Origin: an uncultured Duganella sp.
Lineage (GTDB): Bacteria; Pseudomonadota; Gammaproteobacteria; Burkholderiales; Burkholderiaceae
DNA: 44,408 bases
Assembly (NCBI GenBank): GCA_946482335.1
Contig: CAMLRG010000018.1
Location: forward strand, 1-44,408
Direction of reading: 5' to 3'
Part shown: one piece after another, positions 8,155 to 16,443 of the stretch
Numbering within the stretch: position 1 is the first letter of the stretch
Layout: every line of letters starts with the position of its first letter
Translations under genes and position numbers: made by a program
The notes under the pieces: model-generated
The model's input: only the letters and a program-made list of their open reading frames with translations
Database searches by the model: none
What the model was told of the DNA's origin: nothing

Positions 8155-9249
8155 TTACCAGCCCATTTTTGCGCGGATGAATGCTGTCAGGCGCTCGGCG
8201 TTGGCCTGGTGTTGCGCAACACGCGGATGCCCATGGAAGCCGTTGAATTCGAAGAATATGGTGTCGATGCGCCGGTCGTCCTGTTCGCGCTGGAGCTGTT
8301 CGACGGCACTCCGCACGTAGCCAGGCCATTTGGAACCGGTCCGCGTCGCATCCATGCTGCCCAGCGCGCACACGATATACGCCTCGGGGTACAAGCCCCG
8401 GATGCGCTGGATGAAGCGTTTGTACGCTTGCACGCGTTGCGCATCGTCCGGCACCGGATGGAGACGCTTTTCGCGGTCGATCAGCCAGCTGTCGTTCTGG
8501 AACAGGTTGACCACCACGACATCGGGCGTCCACTTCTTGAAGTCCCACTTGCTGTCATTGTTGCCGACCGCGTTCACCTGGTCGTAAAACTCCGGCATGG
8601 TGAACGGGAACCAGCTGATCATGATCCCGATCCCGCTTTGCGAGATCACATGCGCTTCCGCATCGAGATTGCGGGCCGTGATCGACGCATAGGACATGAA
8701 GTTATTCTTTTCGCTGGCCAGGTCATCCCGGCCATCTTCCGGCGCCTCGTTGCCCATGCCGCTGGTAATCGAATCGCCGAAGAATTCGATATGGCGCCGC
8801 TTGCGGGGCGGAGGCGCCAGCAATTCCCCGCCGTCGGCCAGCTCCAGGCCCTGGAAGGCGGTGGCGCCCTCCTCCCCTTCCGTGCGTTTGGTTAGCAGGA
8901 AGCGATGCGGGCCCGGCGGCAGGCCCGACGCAACCTCATAACGCTTGCTGCCCTGGACCGCATGGATTACCACCGGATGCGCCAGGTCGCCGTCGATGAA
9001 CACGTTGAAGTAGTTCTTCCCGAGTTGGTCATCGAGCTTCAACGTCAGGCTGCTCCCCGTGAAGTTGCCCTCGACGCTGGTGCCTGGCCAGGACAGCAAA
9101 GGCCCGGCAACATTCCTGAAATCGATGCGGCCGACATACTGCAGCCTGGCGTCATCCGGTTTGACGACGTTGCCTGCCATGGCATGACAGACAAACAGCA
9201 GGGCCGCGATCCCGCTAACGAAACGTGATTTCATCGTATACAAAGTCAT
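8155..9249 (-). CDS. CE2-type SGNH acetyl esterase, secreted
   Basis: A secreted carbohydrate esterase of about 364 residues, probably removing acetyl groups from xylan or similar glycans. After the signal peptide (SRFVSGIAALLFVCHAMAG), an N-terminal jelly-roll domain typical of CE2 runs to about residue 140 (VGRIDFRNVAGPLLSWPG, NYFNVFIDG). The SGNH hydrolase fold follows, with the nucleophile Ser in FFGDSITSGMG, an Asn block (NLFQNDSW), and a C-terminal His (FNGFHGHPRVAQHQANAERL). The residue where many SGNH enzymes have the helper Asp is Asn here; some CE2 members are known to work with a Ser-His dyad. The start is uncertain: AGGAGG lies very close to ATG 9249, at 8-base spacing from TTG 9243, and far from ATG 9234. 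All give the same mature protein. It is the first gene of the minus-strand run. Confidence 0.85.
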   Translation of the reverse strand: MTLYTMKSRFVSGIAALLFVCHAMAGNVVKPDDARLQYVGRIDFRNVAGPLLSWPGTSVEGNFTGSSLTLKLDDQLGKNYFNVFIDGDLAHPVVIHAVQGSKRYEVASGLPPGPHRFLLTKRTEGEEGATAFQGLELADGGELLAPPPRKRRHIEFFGDSITSGMGNEAPEDGRDDLASEKNNFMSYASITARNLDAEAHVISQSGIGIMISWFPFTMPEFYDQVNAVGNNDSKWDFKKWTPDVVVVNLFQNDSWLIDREKRLHPVPDDAQRVQAYKRFIQRIRGLYPEAYIVCALGSMDATRTGSKWPGYVRSAVEQLQREQDDRRIDTIFFEFNGFHGHPRVAQHQANAERLTAFIRAKMGW

Positions 9250-9498
9250 TGCCTCCTGCGCACTCAAATGAACGCAATCATACGCGCCTTGCGCCAACTG
9301 CAGGCAATGCCGGCGACTCATCAGGCAGGTGCTGCGCGCCTTTAAGCTCATGCGTGTGCCTTGTTGTATTTGCGTTACTGTGACTAAGAGTGAGAATTCC
9401 AAGATAAATGAAGCGCAAAATTTCCATTCCCGCACGGGCTTTGCATCGCGGGCCGCGACATTGGCATCCTTACAGCCCGGCTGAACTGGAGGCACCCG

Positions 9499-11754
9499 AT
9501 GATGAACTTGAACGGCGCTGCACATCCCGCGGAGCATTTCATGGAAGCCCAAGCAATGAGCTCGCCCTTCGCGGCAGCCGAGCTTGGATCAGCAGCACTC
9601 TCCGCCGAAACTGAATACCCAACCGCAAACACCGGCTCCTTTGAGTCGCCATTCATGGAGGCGATGAGCGAGCAGCACGAGAGCACTCTGGAAGCGCTCG
9701 GCATGGAAGCATTGCTTGGCGAACTTGAGGACGAGGAATTTGACGAGGCGGTGCAGGGCCTCATCAATGAAGCCGCAGCGCGGCATCTCCGGTCCGCCGC
9801 GACCTGGTCCTCCGAGTCCGAGGCGCCCGCCATTGCCGCCCATGAAACGCAAGAATGGCTCAACAGCGTTGCAATGGAGACCGACCGCCTGCTTGAGCGG
9901 CTCCAGTCAAGCTATGCGGAACGCCAGCTGGATACCTTCGATTTTGCTGAATTCCAACTGGAAGGCGAGCGGCTCATGGCCGAGCTCGCGCCACAGGGAC
10001 TGGTCACCGAGCAATTCTTCAAGAAGCTGATCAAGAAGGCTGGCAAGCTGGTCAAAGGCGCAGTCAATCTGGCAAAGAAGGGGGTGGCCGCGGTCGGCAA
10101 ACTGCTCCCCGTCGGCAAAATCTTTGACACCCTGCGAAACCTGATCAAACCACTGCTCATGAAGGTGCTCAAAGCTGCCACGAACCGCCTTCCAGCCCCG
10201 CTCCGCCCACTCGCCCAGAAGCTGGCCGACAAGATGCTCGGCCGGGAAGCCGAGCTGCTGGCCGAAGGACCGACCCTGACCGAGGCCTTCGACGCCCAAC
10301 TTGCCGAAGCCATACTCGCCCCGAACGAAGCGGCCCTGAACGAGCTTGTGACGGAAGCGGCAAATGAATCCGCGCCCATGCTGGAACACGACCCCATGGG
10401 CGAACTCGATAACGCGCGGGCGCGGCTGGCACGCCAACTCGAGGCATCGACGCCAGGTGTGAGCCCCATCGCGGAAATGGAACAGTTCATTCCCGTTGTG
10501 ATGGCAGCATTACCGATCATCCGCATCGGCATGGGCGTCATTGGGCGCGACAAGATTGTGAAGTTTCTTGCCAGCCGGTTGGCGAACCTGATCAAGGGCC
10601 ATATCGGCCCAGCGGCCGCGCAGGCGCTCGCCGGCCCGATTGTCGACATCGGCCTGAAGATGCTTTCGCTAGAAGCAGAGTCGCCGTCCGCTGGCGCGGC
10701 GCTGGGCATGGAAGCGATCGTTGCAACAGTGGAAGATACCGTCCGCACCGTCGGGGAACTGTCGCTGGACGCACTGTCCGATCCGTTGCGGCTCGAAGCG
10801 GAGCTGCATGAGGCATTCGTCGAAGCGGCCGAGCGCCACATCCCGCGGCGGCTGCTGTCGCCACGCTCGCGGGCCATCGAAACGGCGGAAGGGCGCGGCG
10901 TCTGGGTCTACATGCCGCGCGTCACGCGCCCCTGTTATCGCTACAAGAAATTTACCCACGTGTTCCGCGTCCCGGTTTCGCAACCGGCCGCGCGCGCCAT
11001 CCGCTTTCCTGCTGGCGATACGCTCGAACAGAGGCTGCTTGACGCCGGCGCACGTGTCTGGCCGCTCGAAGCGGAAGTGCACGTGTACGAAACGCTGCCC
11101 GGCACGCAGCTGGGCCATATCGCTGCCTTCGAATCGGAAGCCGGAGTTGGCGAAGTTGGGGAAACCGCGCTCGAGTTCGAAGAGTTCACGCCGGAAATCG
11201 CCGCCATGCTGGTCCAGGAACCCGGGCTCGGCCGCCGCGCCCGAGCTGGCGGGGCCAGACGCCTGTTCCGCATCGACGCCAAAGGTTTGCGGGTGCGTCG
11301 TATCTCGCGCTTTTCACTGCGCGTGGACATGGCAGCCATGCCGCCAGCGATGCGGATTCATCTTCGGCTCGGCGAACGGGAATCTCATGCAGTCGCTGTC
11401 GCATTAGGCAAACAGTCGCAGGCGCAAGTTGTGGCGCAACTGCGCAGCGTTCTCGGCGCAGCTTTCCGCTCGGCGCTGGCGGCCCGCCTCACGCGTCATC
11501 TTGCGGAAAAGGCCGGCCAACCCATGTCCCCGGCACGACCAGCCGAGCTTGCGGACCAGTTGGCCGAATCGATGCTTACGGTGGTCAGCCAGAAATTGCC
11601 CGGTGCCGCGCCCGCGCTTGCCCAGGCAGCGCGCGACGCCGCACGCGGCGTCACCCTGACATTTGCATTCGGCTTGCCCGACCGCGCGGCGCTCATCAGC
11701 GGAGCCCCACGGCCGCCCACACTGAATATCCGTCCGGGTTGGCACCGTGATTGA
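9499..11754 (+). CDS. Large S-P-F-motif protein with cationic amphipathic region, unknown function
   Basis: I do not recognise a named family for this 751-residue protein. It has no signal peptide. The N-terminus is acidic and carries two short S-P-F motifs (SSPF 21-24, ESPF 49-52), followed by a Glu-rich helical region. Residues about 173-250 are strongly basic and amphipathic (FFKKLIKKAGKLVKGAVNLA, then KKGVAAVGKLLPVGKIF), and residues 330-398 are hydrophobic with Gly and Ala (FIPVVMAALPIIRIGMGVIG). Both look membrane-active rather than like ordinary transmembrane helices. The C-terminal half contains beta-rich segments and an Ala-rich helical end. GGAGG lies 6 bases before the start. The stop overlaps the next gene's GTG by 8 bases, so the two are probably translated together. 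A secreted toxin-like or envelope-associated role is only an inference. Confidence 0.85.
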   Translation: MMNLNGAAHPAEHFMEAQAMSSPFAAAELGSAALSAETEYPTANTGSFESPFMEAMSEQHESTLEALGMEALLGELEDEEFDEAVQGLINEAAARHLRSAATWSSESEAPAIAAHETQEWLNSVAMETDRLLERLQSSYAERQLDTFDFAEFQLEGERLMAELAPQGLVTEQFFKKLIKKAGKLVKGAVNLAKKGVAAVGKLLPVGKIFDTLRNLIKPLLMKVLKAATNRLPAPLRPLAQKLADKMLGREAELLAEGPTLTEAFDAQLAEAILAPNEAALNELVTEAANESAPMLEHDPMGELDNARARLARQLEASTPGVSPIAEMEQFIPVVMAALPIIRIGMGVIGRDKIVKFLASRLANLIKGHIGPAAAQALAGPIVDIGLKMLSLEAESPSAGAALGMEAIVATVEDTVRTVGELSLDALSDPLRLEAELHEAFVEAAERHIPRRLLSPRSRAIETAEGRGVWVYMPRVTRPCYRYKKFTHVFRVPVSQPAARAIRFPAGDTLEQRLLDAGARVWPLEAEVHVYETLPGTQLGHIAAFESEAGVGEVGETALEFEEFTPEIAAMLVQEPGLGRRARAGGARRLFRIDAKGLRVRRISRFSLRVDMAAMPPAMRIHLRLGERESHAVAVALGKQSQAQVVAQLRSVLGAAFRSALAARLTRHLAEKAGQPMSPARPAELADQLAESMLTVVSQKLPGAAPALAQAARDAARGVTLTFAFGLPDRAALISGAPRPPTLNIRPGWHRD

Positions 11755-12997
11755 CGCTCAACGTGAGCAACTCGGCTCGGAAATCGCGCATTGGCGCCTT
11801 GCGATCGAAGCGCTGCGCGACCTGGATATGCTCGCCGCGCCGAGCGGCTGGACCGGGTTGGAGGAATACCTTCGCACCGGGCTGCGTGCGCGCCTGGCAG
11901 CAGTCGTGGCTGGCGTAGCGCTTGAAGCCGCCGCCCTCGACTCCGCCTTCAAGGCGGGCACCGACACCGCTACCGTGCGCGAGCGCCTGCTGCGGCTGCG
12001 CACGCGCTATCTGCAACTGGAGACCGTCACCAACTTCTTTGGCGAGGCCCTGGCCACCCGCGCCAATCCGCCCGTCGCGGCCATCCTGCGCGGACTCGAC
12101 ACTTTGGCAGCGGACAGCATGGACATGGTGTTGCGGCCGCTGGGTCTGGAATCGCCACCGGCCCTGGTGTATTTCGACCAGGGTCTGGGCGCCTCGATCT
12201 TGCGCGCCGGCGTGCGCTTATGGGACCAGGCCAACCCATCGCCGGTGGCAGCGATCAAGGTGACCAGGCATAACGCCAGCCATCCGACTGCGCTGCTGCA
12301 TGAAACGGGGCACCAGGTGAACTATCAGACGGGATGGAACACTGAACTTGCCGGCGCCTTGCGCCAGGCGCTGATGCCTTACTCGAGTGCGCTGGCGCAG
12401 ACCTGGGAAAGCTGGGCCAGCGAAGTCGGCGCCGACGTGTACGCCTTCGCCCTGGCCGGCTCGGCTCCGCTGCCCGCGCTGGCCAATGTCGTCGACGGCA
12501 GCACGGCCGCGGTGTTCCGCATGATCCCGGGCGATCCGCATCCCTTCCCGTTTGTCAGGGTAATGTTCAATGCGGCGATGTGTCGCAGCTGGTACGGCAA
12601 CGGTTCGTGGGACCGCGTTGCCGCCACGTGGCTCGCCCGCCACCCGGTCACGCGCGCACCGCGCGAAGCAGCCGCGATTGCGCGCGGAAGCATGAAGGCG
12701 ATGCCGGATATCGTTAGCGTGTGCACGAAGATGCCGATGAAATCTTTTGGCGGCCGCCCCCTGACCGCCATCGTCAATCCGCAGCGCGTTTCGCCCACGG
12801 CGCTGGACGAGCTGGCAACCCGGGCCGGGGCATCGCTGCTGACGTCTTCCTACCTGGCACGGCGGGAATCGATACGGATCCTGGCCTGGCTGGCAAACCG
12901 CTCGCAGGCCGACCCGGCGCATGCGTCCGAGCATCGGCTCACATTACTGAACTGGCTCGCCGCACTTGGCGGGACGGGGCTGGCGAAGAGTGCCTGA
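11747..12997 (+). CDS. Predicted HExxH metallopeptidase-like protein
   Basis: A 416-residue protein with a zinc-peptidase signature. It has H185-E-T-G-H189 in a helix (PTALLHETGHQVNYQTGW) and, 37 residues on, E226 in SWASEVGADVYAFALAG. A Glu followed by A-D after HExxH is the usual third ligand arrangement in gluzincins. Residues 1-130 are helical with many Arg and Glu; the segment after the active site contains FRMIPGDPHPFPFVRVMFNA. There is no signal peptide or membrane segment. The start is GTG at 11747, overlapping the end of the upstream gene by 8 bases. Its position inside the five-gene operon suggests that it processes or acts with the S-P-F proteins. The peptidase call rests on the motif only; I do not recognise the exact family. 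Confidence 0.8.
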   Translation: MIDAQREQLGSEIAHWRLAIEALRDLDMLAAPSGWTGLEEYLRTGLRARLAAVVAGVALEAAALDSAFKAGTDTATVRERLLRLRTRYLQLETVTNFFGEALATRANPPVAAILRGLDTLAADSMDMVLRPLGLESPPALVYFDQGLGASILRAGVRLWDQANPSPVAAIKVTRHNASHPTALLHETGHQVNYQTGWNTELAGALRQALMPYSSALAQTWESWASEVGADVYAFALAGSAPLPALANVVDGSTAAVFRMIPGDPHPFPFVRVMFNAAMCRSWYGNGSWDRVAATWLARHPVTRAPREAAAIARGSMKAMPDIVSVCTKMPMKSFGGRPLTAIVNPQRVSPTALDELATRAGASLLTSSYLARRESIRILAWLANRSQADPAHASEHRLTLLNWLAALGGTGLAKSA

Positions 12998-13027
12998 AGT
13001 ACCAATCACCTATTGAGGAGCAAAGTT

Positions 13028-13492
13028 ATGAGCGCGGAAACCAAGAGAGAGCAAGCCGCAATGGCGTCAGGTCCGGCAACGCCGCTGATCGCCTTGACGC
13101 AGGACCAAATGACACAGTTGCTCACAGCAGTGCGCGATTTCGGAGCCTCTTCTTTTGAGACCAGGCATCGGCTCAGCGATACCCAGAAGAATGCAGAGCG
13201 GCTGTTCGAGAAAGCGGCTGCGGGCATGTGCATCAGCAAATTCAAGCAATTTGCGGCCCCCTTGCAACGCAGTGATCCAGGCAAGCTCTGCGTCCCCGCG
13301 AAAACAGCCGCCCATGCCGTGATTTACGCCGAGCACGGCGTAGTCGAGACCAAGGTTCAAGACCAGGAACTCCTGCTGGACCAGCGCCTCGGTCGGATAC
13401 ATCGCATCGACATCTTCGACAACAAGAAGGTCCTCGTCTACGTGGCCGGTGCCGAGCAAGATGAGCATCGCGCATTGGTAACGACCAATTAA
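13028..13492 (+). CDS. Small conserved-looking protein of the S-P-F operon, unknown
   Basis: A 154-residue protein with no recognised domain, signal peptide or membrane segment. The first 80 residues are helical (TQDQMTQLLTAVRDFGASSF, KNAERLFEKAAAG). The C-terminal half looks like a small beta-rich fold (GVVETKVQDQELLLDQRLG, RIHRIDIFDNKKVLVYVAG). GAGGAG lies 7 bases before the ATG at 13028, which is why this start is preferred to one at 13013. It sits 30 bases after the metallopeptidase-like gene and 11 bases before the next gene, so it belongs to the same operon. It could be a chaperone, adaptor or inhibitor for its neighbours, but nothing in the sequence decides this. Confidence 0.8.
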   Translation: MSAETKREQAAMASGPATPLIALTQDQMTQLLTAVRDFGASSFETRHRLSDTQKNAERLFEKAAAGMCISKFKQFAAPLQRSDPGKLCVPAKTAAHAVIYAEHGVVETKVQDQELLLDQRLGRIHRIDIFDNKKVLVYVAGAEQDEHRALVTTN

Positions 13493-13503
13493 GGGAGCAT
13501 ACC

Positions 13504-14763
13504 GTGTTCAACATTTTGGCTGCGCTGTTCGAAAATTCAAAGAAACAAGCGCCGACAGACGCACTCCGTGTGCACCCGGCGCAGTTAAGCCGCTGGCTCG
13601 AGGAGGTATGGAGCGACGGACCAGACCAGATCGAGGTCGAACCGGCCGGGAACAAGACCAACTTCCTTGGCAATCCGGGCAAGATCATCAGCGCCCTGGA
13701 CAGCCCGGCACCGTTCAAGTCGCCTTCGGGCATCGACTACGGGAACCACCAGATTTACACCGGCATGCGGCCGCCAACGACGACAACGGCCGGCCTGCAG
13801 CTTATCTGGCACCACCTGATTTACGCCTACCTGCTCGAAAACACCGGCATGGCCGAGATCTTCTCCGAGGTCATCCGCCGTGCGGCATATGGCGAAACAC
13901 TCGAAATTGATACCAATGAAGCGATGCAATGGCTGCGCAGTACCGAAGACCTGTTCTTCCGCGACCCGCCCTTATTTTCGAGCGGGCTCATGACAAGCCA
14001 GCTGCGGCCCGATAGCCGCGTGATCCGGCGCAATGCCTACTGGCGCATGTTTGGCCTCGACCTGTCGCACCCGATGCCCGTCCAAGGCGGGACCATGGCG
14101 CGCGACTGGAAAATGCACACCGGGAATGGCGTCAACACCATGTTCCGCCAGCAATGGTCGGAACTGCTGCGCCAGGTCTGGCTCGGCATCGAAAACCGCA
14201 ACAACATGGTCGGCGCCAAAGCGACTGACGATGGTTTCCTGTTGCTCCTGTGCGAAAGCCTGCGCGACATGATGAATATGCGGCGCCGGGCCGGCGCGCT
14301 GGCGCGCGAAGAGTTCGACGCCGTTGCAATGATGAGCTGGTTCGACCTCACACTCTCGGAAAATACGCCCATCGTCACGGCCCTTAACGCCGCCGCCACC
14401 ACCAAATCGGATCGCTTATCCATCATCGCCCAGAAAGTGGGAATGAAGCCCGCGCCGCGTTCACAGGAAATGTTCGAGCTTGCGGAACTCATGTCGCTCG
14501 TGCTGCGCATGATCGAAGCAAACGCCTTCGGCACCCAGGCCAACGTCGAGCTGTTCTATAACCCGGGCACGCGCATCTATGCGGTCATGAACCGCATTAT
14601 CGACCTGTGGCAATCCGCAACCGGCGAACGTGTCAAGGACCGTCCCGCAGGCAATATCATCGCCCCGGTCCCCGCCCAACCGATGCGCATTCCAGGAACG
14701 CAACCGCTGGCCGCTCCCAAGTTGGCGGCGGCAGCCACTACCCGCGCAGGAGGTCAGCCATGA
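13504..14763 (+). CDS. Unknown 419-aa protein of the S-P-F operon
   Basis: A 419-residue soluble protein that I do not recognise. It starts with GTG (GGGAG just upstream). The N-terminus is FNILAALFENSKKQAPTDAL; the middle is helical and rich in aromatic residues (LQLIWHHLIYAYLLENTGMA, RRNAYWRMFGLDLSHPMP, QWSELLRQVWLGIENRNN). The last 45 residues are a Pro/Ala-rich tail ending in RAGGQP. No catalytic motif stands out and there is no signal peptide. Its stop codon overlaps the start of the next gene as ATGA, so translation of the two is coupled. The conserved-looking helical core suggests a structural or scaffold role within the operon, but this is inference. Confidence 0.8.
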   Translation: MFNILAALFENSKKQAPTDALRVHPAQLSRWLEEVWSDGPDQIEVEPAGNKTNFLGNPGKIISALDSPAPFKSPSGIDYGNHQIYTGMRPPTTTTAGLQLIWHHLIYAYLLENTGMAEIFSEVIRRAAYGETLEIDTNEAMQWLRSTEDLFFRDPPLFSSGLMTSQLRPDSRVIRRNAYWRMFGLDLSHPMPVQGGTMARDWKMHTGNGVNTMFRQQWSELLRQVWLGIENRNNMVGAKATDDGFLLLLCESLRDMMNMRRRAGALAREEFDAVAMMSWFDLTLSENTPIVTALNAAATTKSDRLSIIAQKVGMKPAPRSQEMFELAELMSLVLRMIEANAFGTQANVELFYNPGTRIYAVMNRIIDLWQSATGERVKDRPAGNIIAPVPAQPMRIPGTQPLAAPKLAAAATTRAGGQP

Positions 14764-16352
14764 GCCACGACACCACGCTTGAAGCCTTCAGCGAAGAAGC
14801 GGCATATGGCGAGAGCCCATTCGCCGAGTCCTACGATGCGCCAGCCCAATCGGAATGGGGATCGCCTTTCGGCGCCGCGGAAGCGGTAACAGCTCTCGAA
14901 TACAGCCAGGAGTTCGGGCAGGAATACGGCCAGGAGCAAGAACAGGCGCAGGAATACGGGCAAGAGTCTTATGCGTACAACAGTGAGTGGGAATCGCCCT
15001 TCGCCGGCGAGCAATACGCAGAGGGCCAGGAATCGGAAATCATGTGGGCGCCCAACGAATTTCCGGCGAATTGTGGCGACGCCACTTACAACGACAAGAA
15101 ATGGCCTTACGGAAAAGTGGACGATAAGAACGACGGAATGGCATCCGCCATCACGGTCGTCCCGCATGCGGAAGTCTACGAATTTCAATTGTCGAAATTC
15201 GACGTCGACCGCCATGAACTGAAACGCGAGCACAAAAGAGTCATCGGAGAATTCGCGAAGCTCGTACTTGCCGGCATTCGCAGCAAGCGCTTCAACGGCG
15301 AGCCTATCCGGATCTTCACTTACGGCGAGGCATCCAGCACCGCACCGGCCTCGCACAATTATCCGCTGTCCGGTAACCGTGCATTCAATACCCTGCATGC
15401 CATTCGTTGCGAATTCAAACGGGTCGGCATCACCTCCCCAGTCCAGTATGGCCTTTATGGCACCGGTGAGCAGCAAGCCCGCAAACGCGGTCCGGACCAG
15501 AAAGAGGATCCGCAGTTTCGCGGCGTGCTGGTACGCGCCTTTGTGCCGATCAGGGAATGCGAGAAATGCAAACCGGGGCCCCGGCCGCCGGCCGGCACAG
15601 CGGCAATATGCGTATCGGTGCCGAAGATCGCGCCACGCATCGCAACCAGGCGCCCAGCCGATCTGATCCCGCTTGGATCGGTCGTTCCGGGCTTGCGGCT
15701 GCCAATTGCGATCGTCACCAAGGCCCAGGCCATGGTACGGGTTGACGAACGCCGCAGCCGGCAAAGCCGGCAATACACTTTCAGCGGATGGGGCCTGGAA
15801 GTCGCCCTGCCCCAAGGCCGCAGCCAAATCGACCTGAAAGCGGAACTGCACGCCTCGCTCGAAGCGCTAGTCCAGGCATCGGCCCATCTTGGCGCACGGC
15901 TGCAGCTCGGGCCGCTGAAGCTGTCCCTGCGTGTCGACGTTTCAGTCTTCGCCCAGTTGATCGTCAAGCTGTGCGCGCAGTTGCGGCTGCGGCTGGAAGC
16001 CGATCTCGGGCGACCAAACCTGCCCGATTTGCGCGCCTGCCGCGTACTGGATGTACGCAACGCAGGCACCGGCGCTTTCCCGTTCGCAGCACTGCAAGGG
16101 CCGGCGGTCCTGGTCGTCCCGGGCGGCGGTTACGGGCCGGCGGTCTTGACGCTCACCGGCCCGTCCGTCCAGAACCTTGGTCTCGCAACCAATGTGATTC
16201 CTGTGCCGGCCGACAAGAGCACCGTCCGCACACTGCTCGCATTGGGCGGTAACTTGCAACTGGCCCAGGGGCAGGCGCGCGAAGCCGAGTTCGAAGAAGA
16301 GTGGCCTGAGGCCTTCAGCGATGTCGAGGCGGAGCTCGAGCCATTCATGTAA
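14760..16352 (+). CDS. OmpA-like domain protein with N-terminal S-P-F/QEYGQ tract
   Basis: A 530-residue protein ending the five-gene operon. Residues 1-85 are an acidic low-complexity tail with three S-P-F motifs (19-21, 35-37, 79-81) and a Q-E-Y-G-Q tract (48-69). Residues about 125-240 resemble an OmpA-like peptidoglycan-binding fold (FDVDRHELKREHKRVIGEFA, IRIFTYGEASST, LSGNRAFNTLHAIRCEFKRV, GLYGTGEQQA). Residues about 260-500 form a separate unknown region with long helices (LKAELHASLEALVQASAHLG) and a beta-rich part. The last 25 residues are acidic (EAEFEEEWPEAF). There is no signal peptide, which is unusual for an OmpA-like protein and suggests a non-classical route or a cytoplasmic role. 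The ATG overlaps the upstream stop; GGAGG precedes it. Confidence 0.85.
   Translation: MSHDTTLEAFSEEAAYGESPFAESYDAPAQSEWGSPFGAAEAVTALEYSQEFGQEYGQEQEQAQEYGQESYAYNSEWESPFAGEQYAEGQESEIMWAPNEFPANCGDATYNDKKWPYGKVDDKNDGMASAITVVPHAEVYEFQLSKFDVDRHELKREHKRVIGEFAKLVLAGIRSKRFNGEPIRIFTYGEASSTAPASHNYPLSGNRAFNTLHAIRCEFKRVGITSPVQYGLYGTGEQQARKRGPDQKEDPQFRGVLVRAFVPIRECEKCKPGPRPPAGTAAICVSVPKIAPRIATRRPADLIPLGSVVPGLRLPIAIVTKAQAMVRVDERRSRQSRQYTFSGWGLEVALPQGRSQIDLKAELHASLEALVQASAHLGARLQLGPLKLSLRVDVSVFAQLIVKLCAQLRLRLEADLGRPNLPDLRACRVLDVRNAGTGAFPFAALQGPAVLVVPGGGYGPAVLTLTGPSVQNLGLATNVIPVPADKSTVRTLLALGGNLQLAQGQAREAEFEEEWPEAFSDVEAELEPFM
14901..14966 (+). repeat. Q-E-Y/F-G-Q-E coding repeat tract
   Basis: Residues 48-69 of the OmpA-like protein repeat a six-residue unit of the type QE(Y/F)GQE, with one QEQEQA variant. 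The tract separates the second and third S-P-F motifs and is probably an unstructured spacer. Confidence 0.7.
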
Positions 16353-16379
16353 GGGAACGTTGCTGGCCTTCGACATCAG

Positions 16380-16411
16380 GGTCCGCGCCGGAATTCGCGA
16401 CGCCGCGGACC
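16380..16411. terminator. Hairpin between convergent genes
   Basis: GGTCCGCG (16380-16387) pairs with CGCGGACC (16404-16411) across a 16-base loop. It lies between the end of the S-P-F operon (16352) and the end of the cytochrome gene (16444). No T-run follows, so it is at best a weak or bidirectional terminator. Confidence 0.35.
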
Positions 16412-16443
16412 GCGACCATCGTGCGCAAGGTAACGGGACGCGG

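Noticed and set aside
9408..9614. Possible 68-codon gene just before the S-P-F operon
   Set aside because: It lacks a ribosome binding site, overlaps the well-supported start at 9499 in another frame, and its product has no recognisable features.
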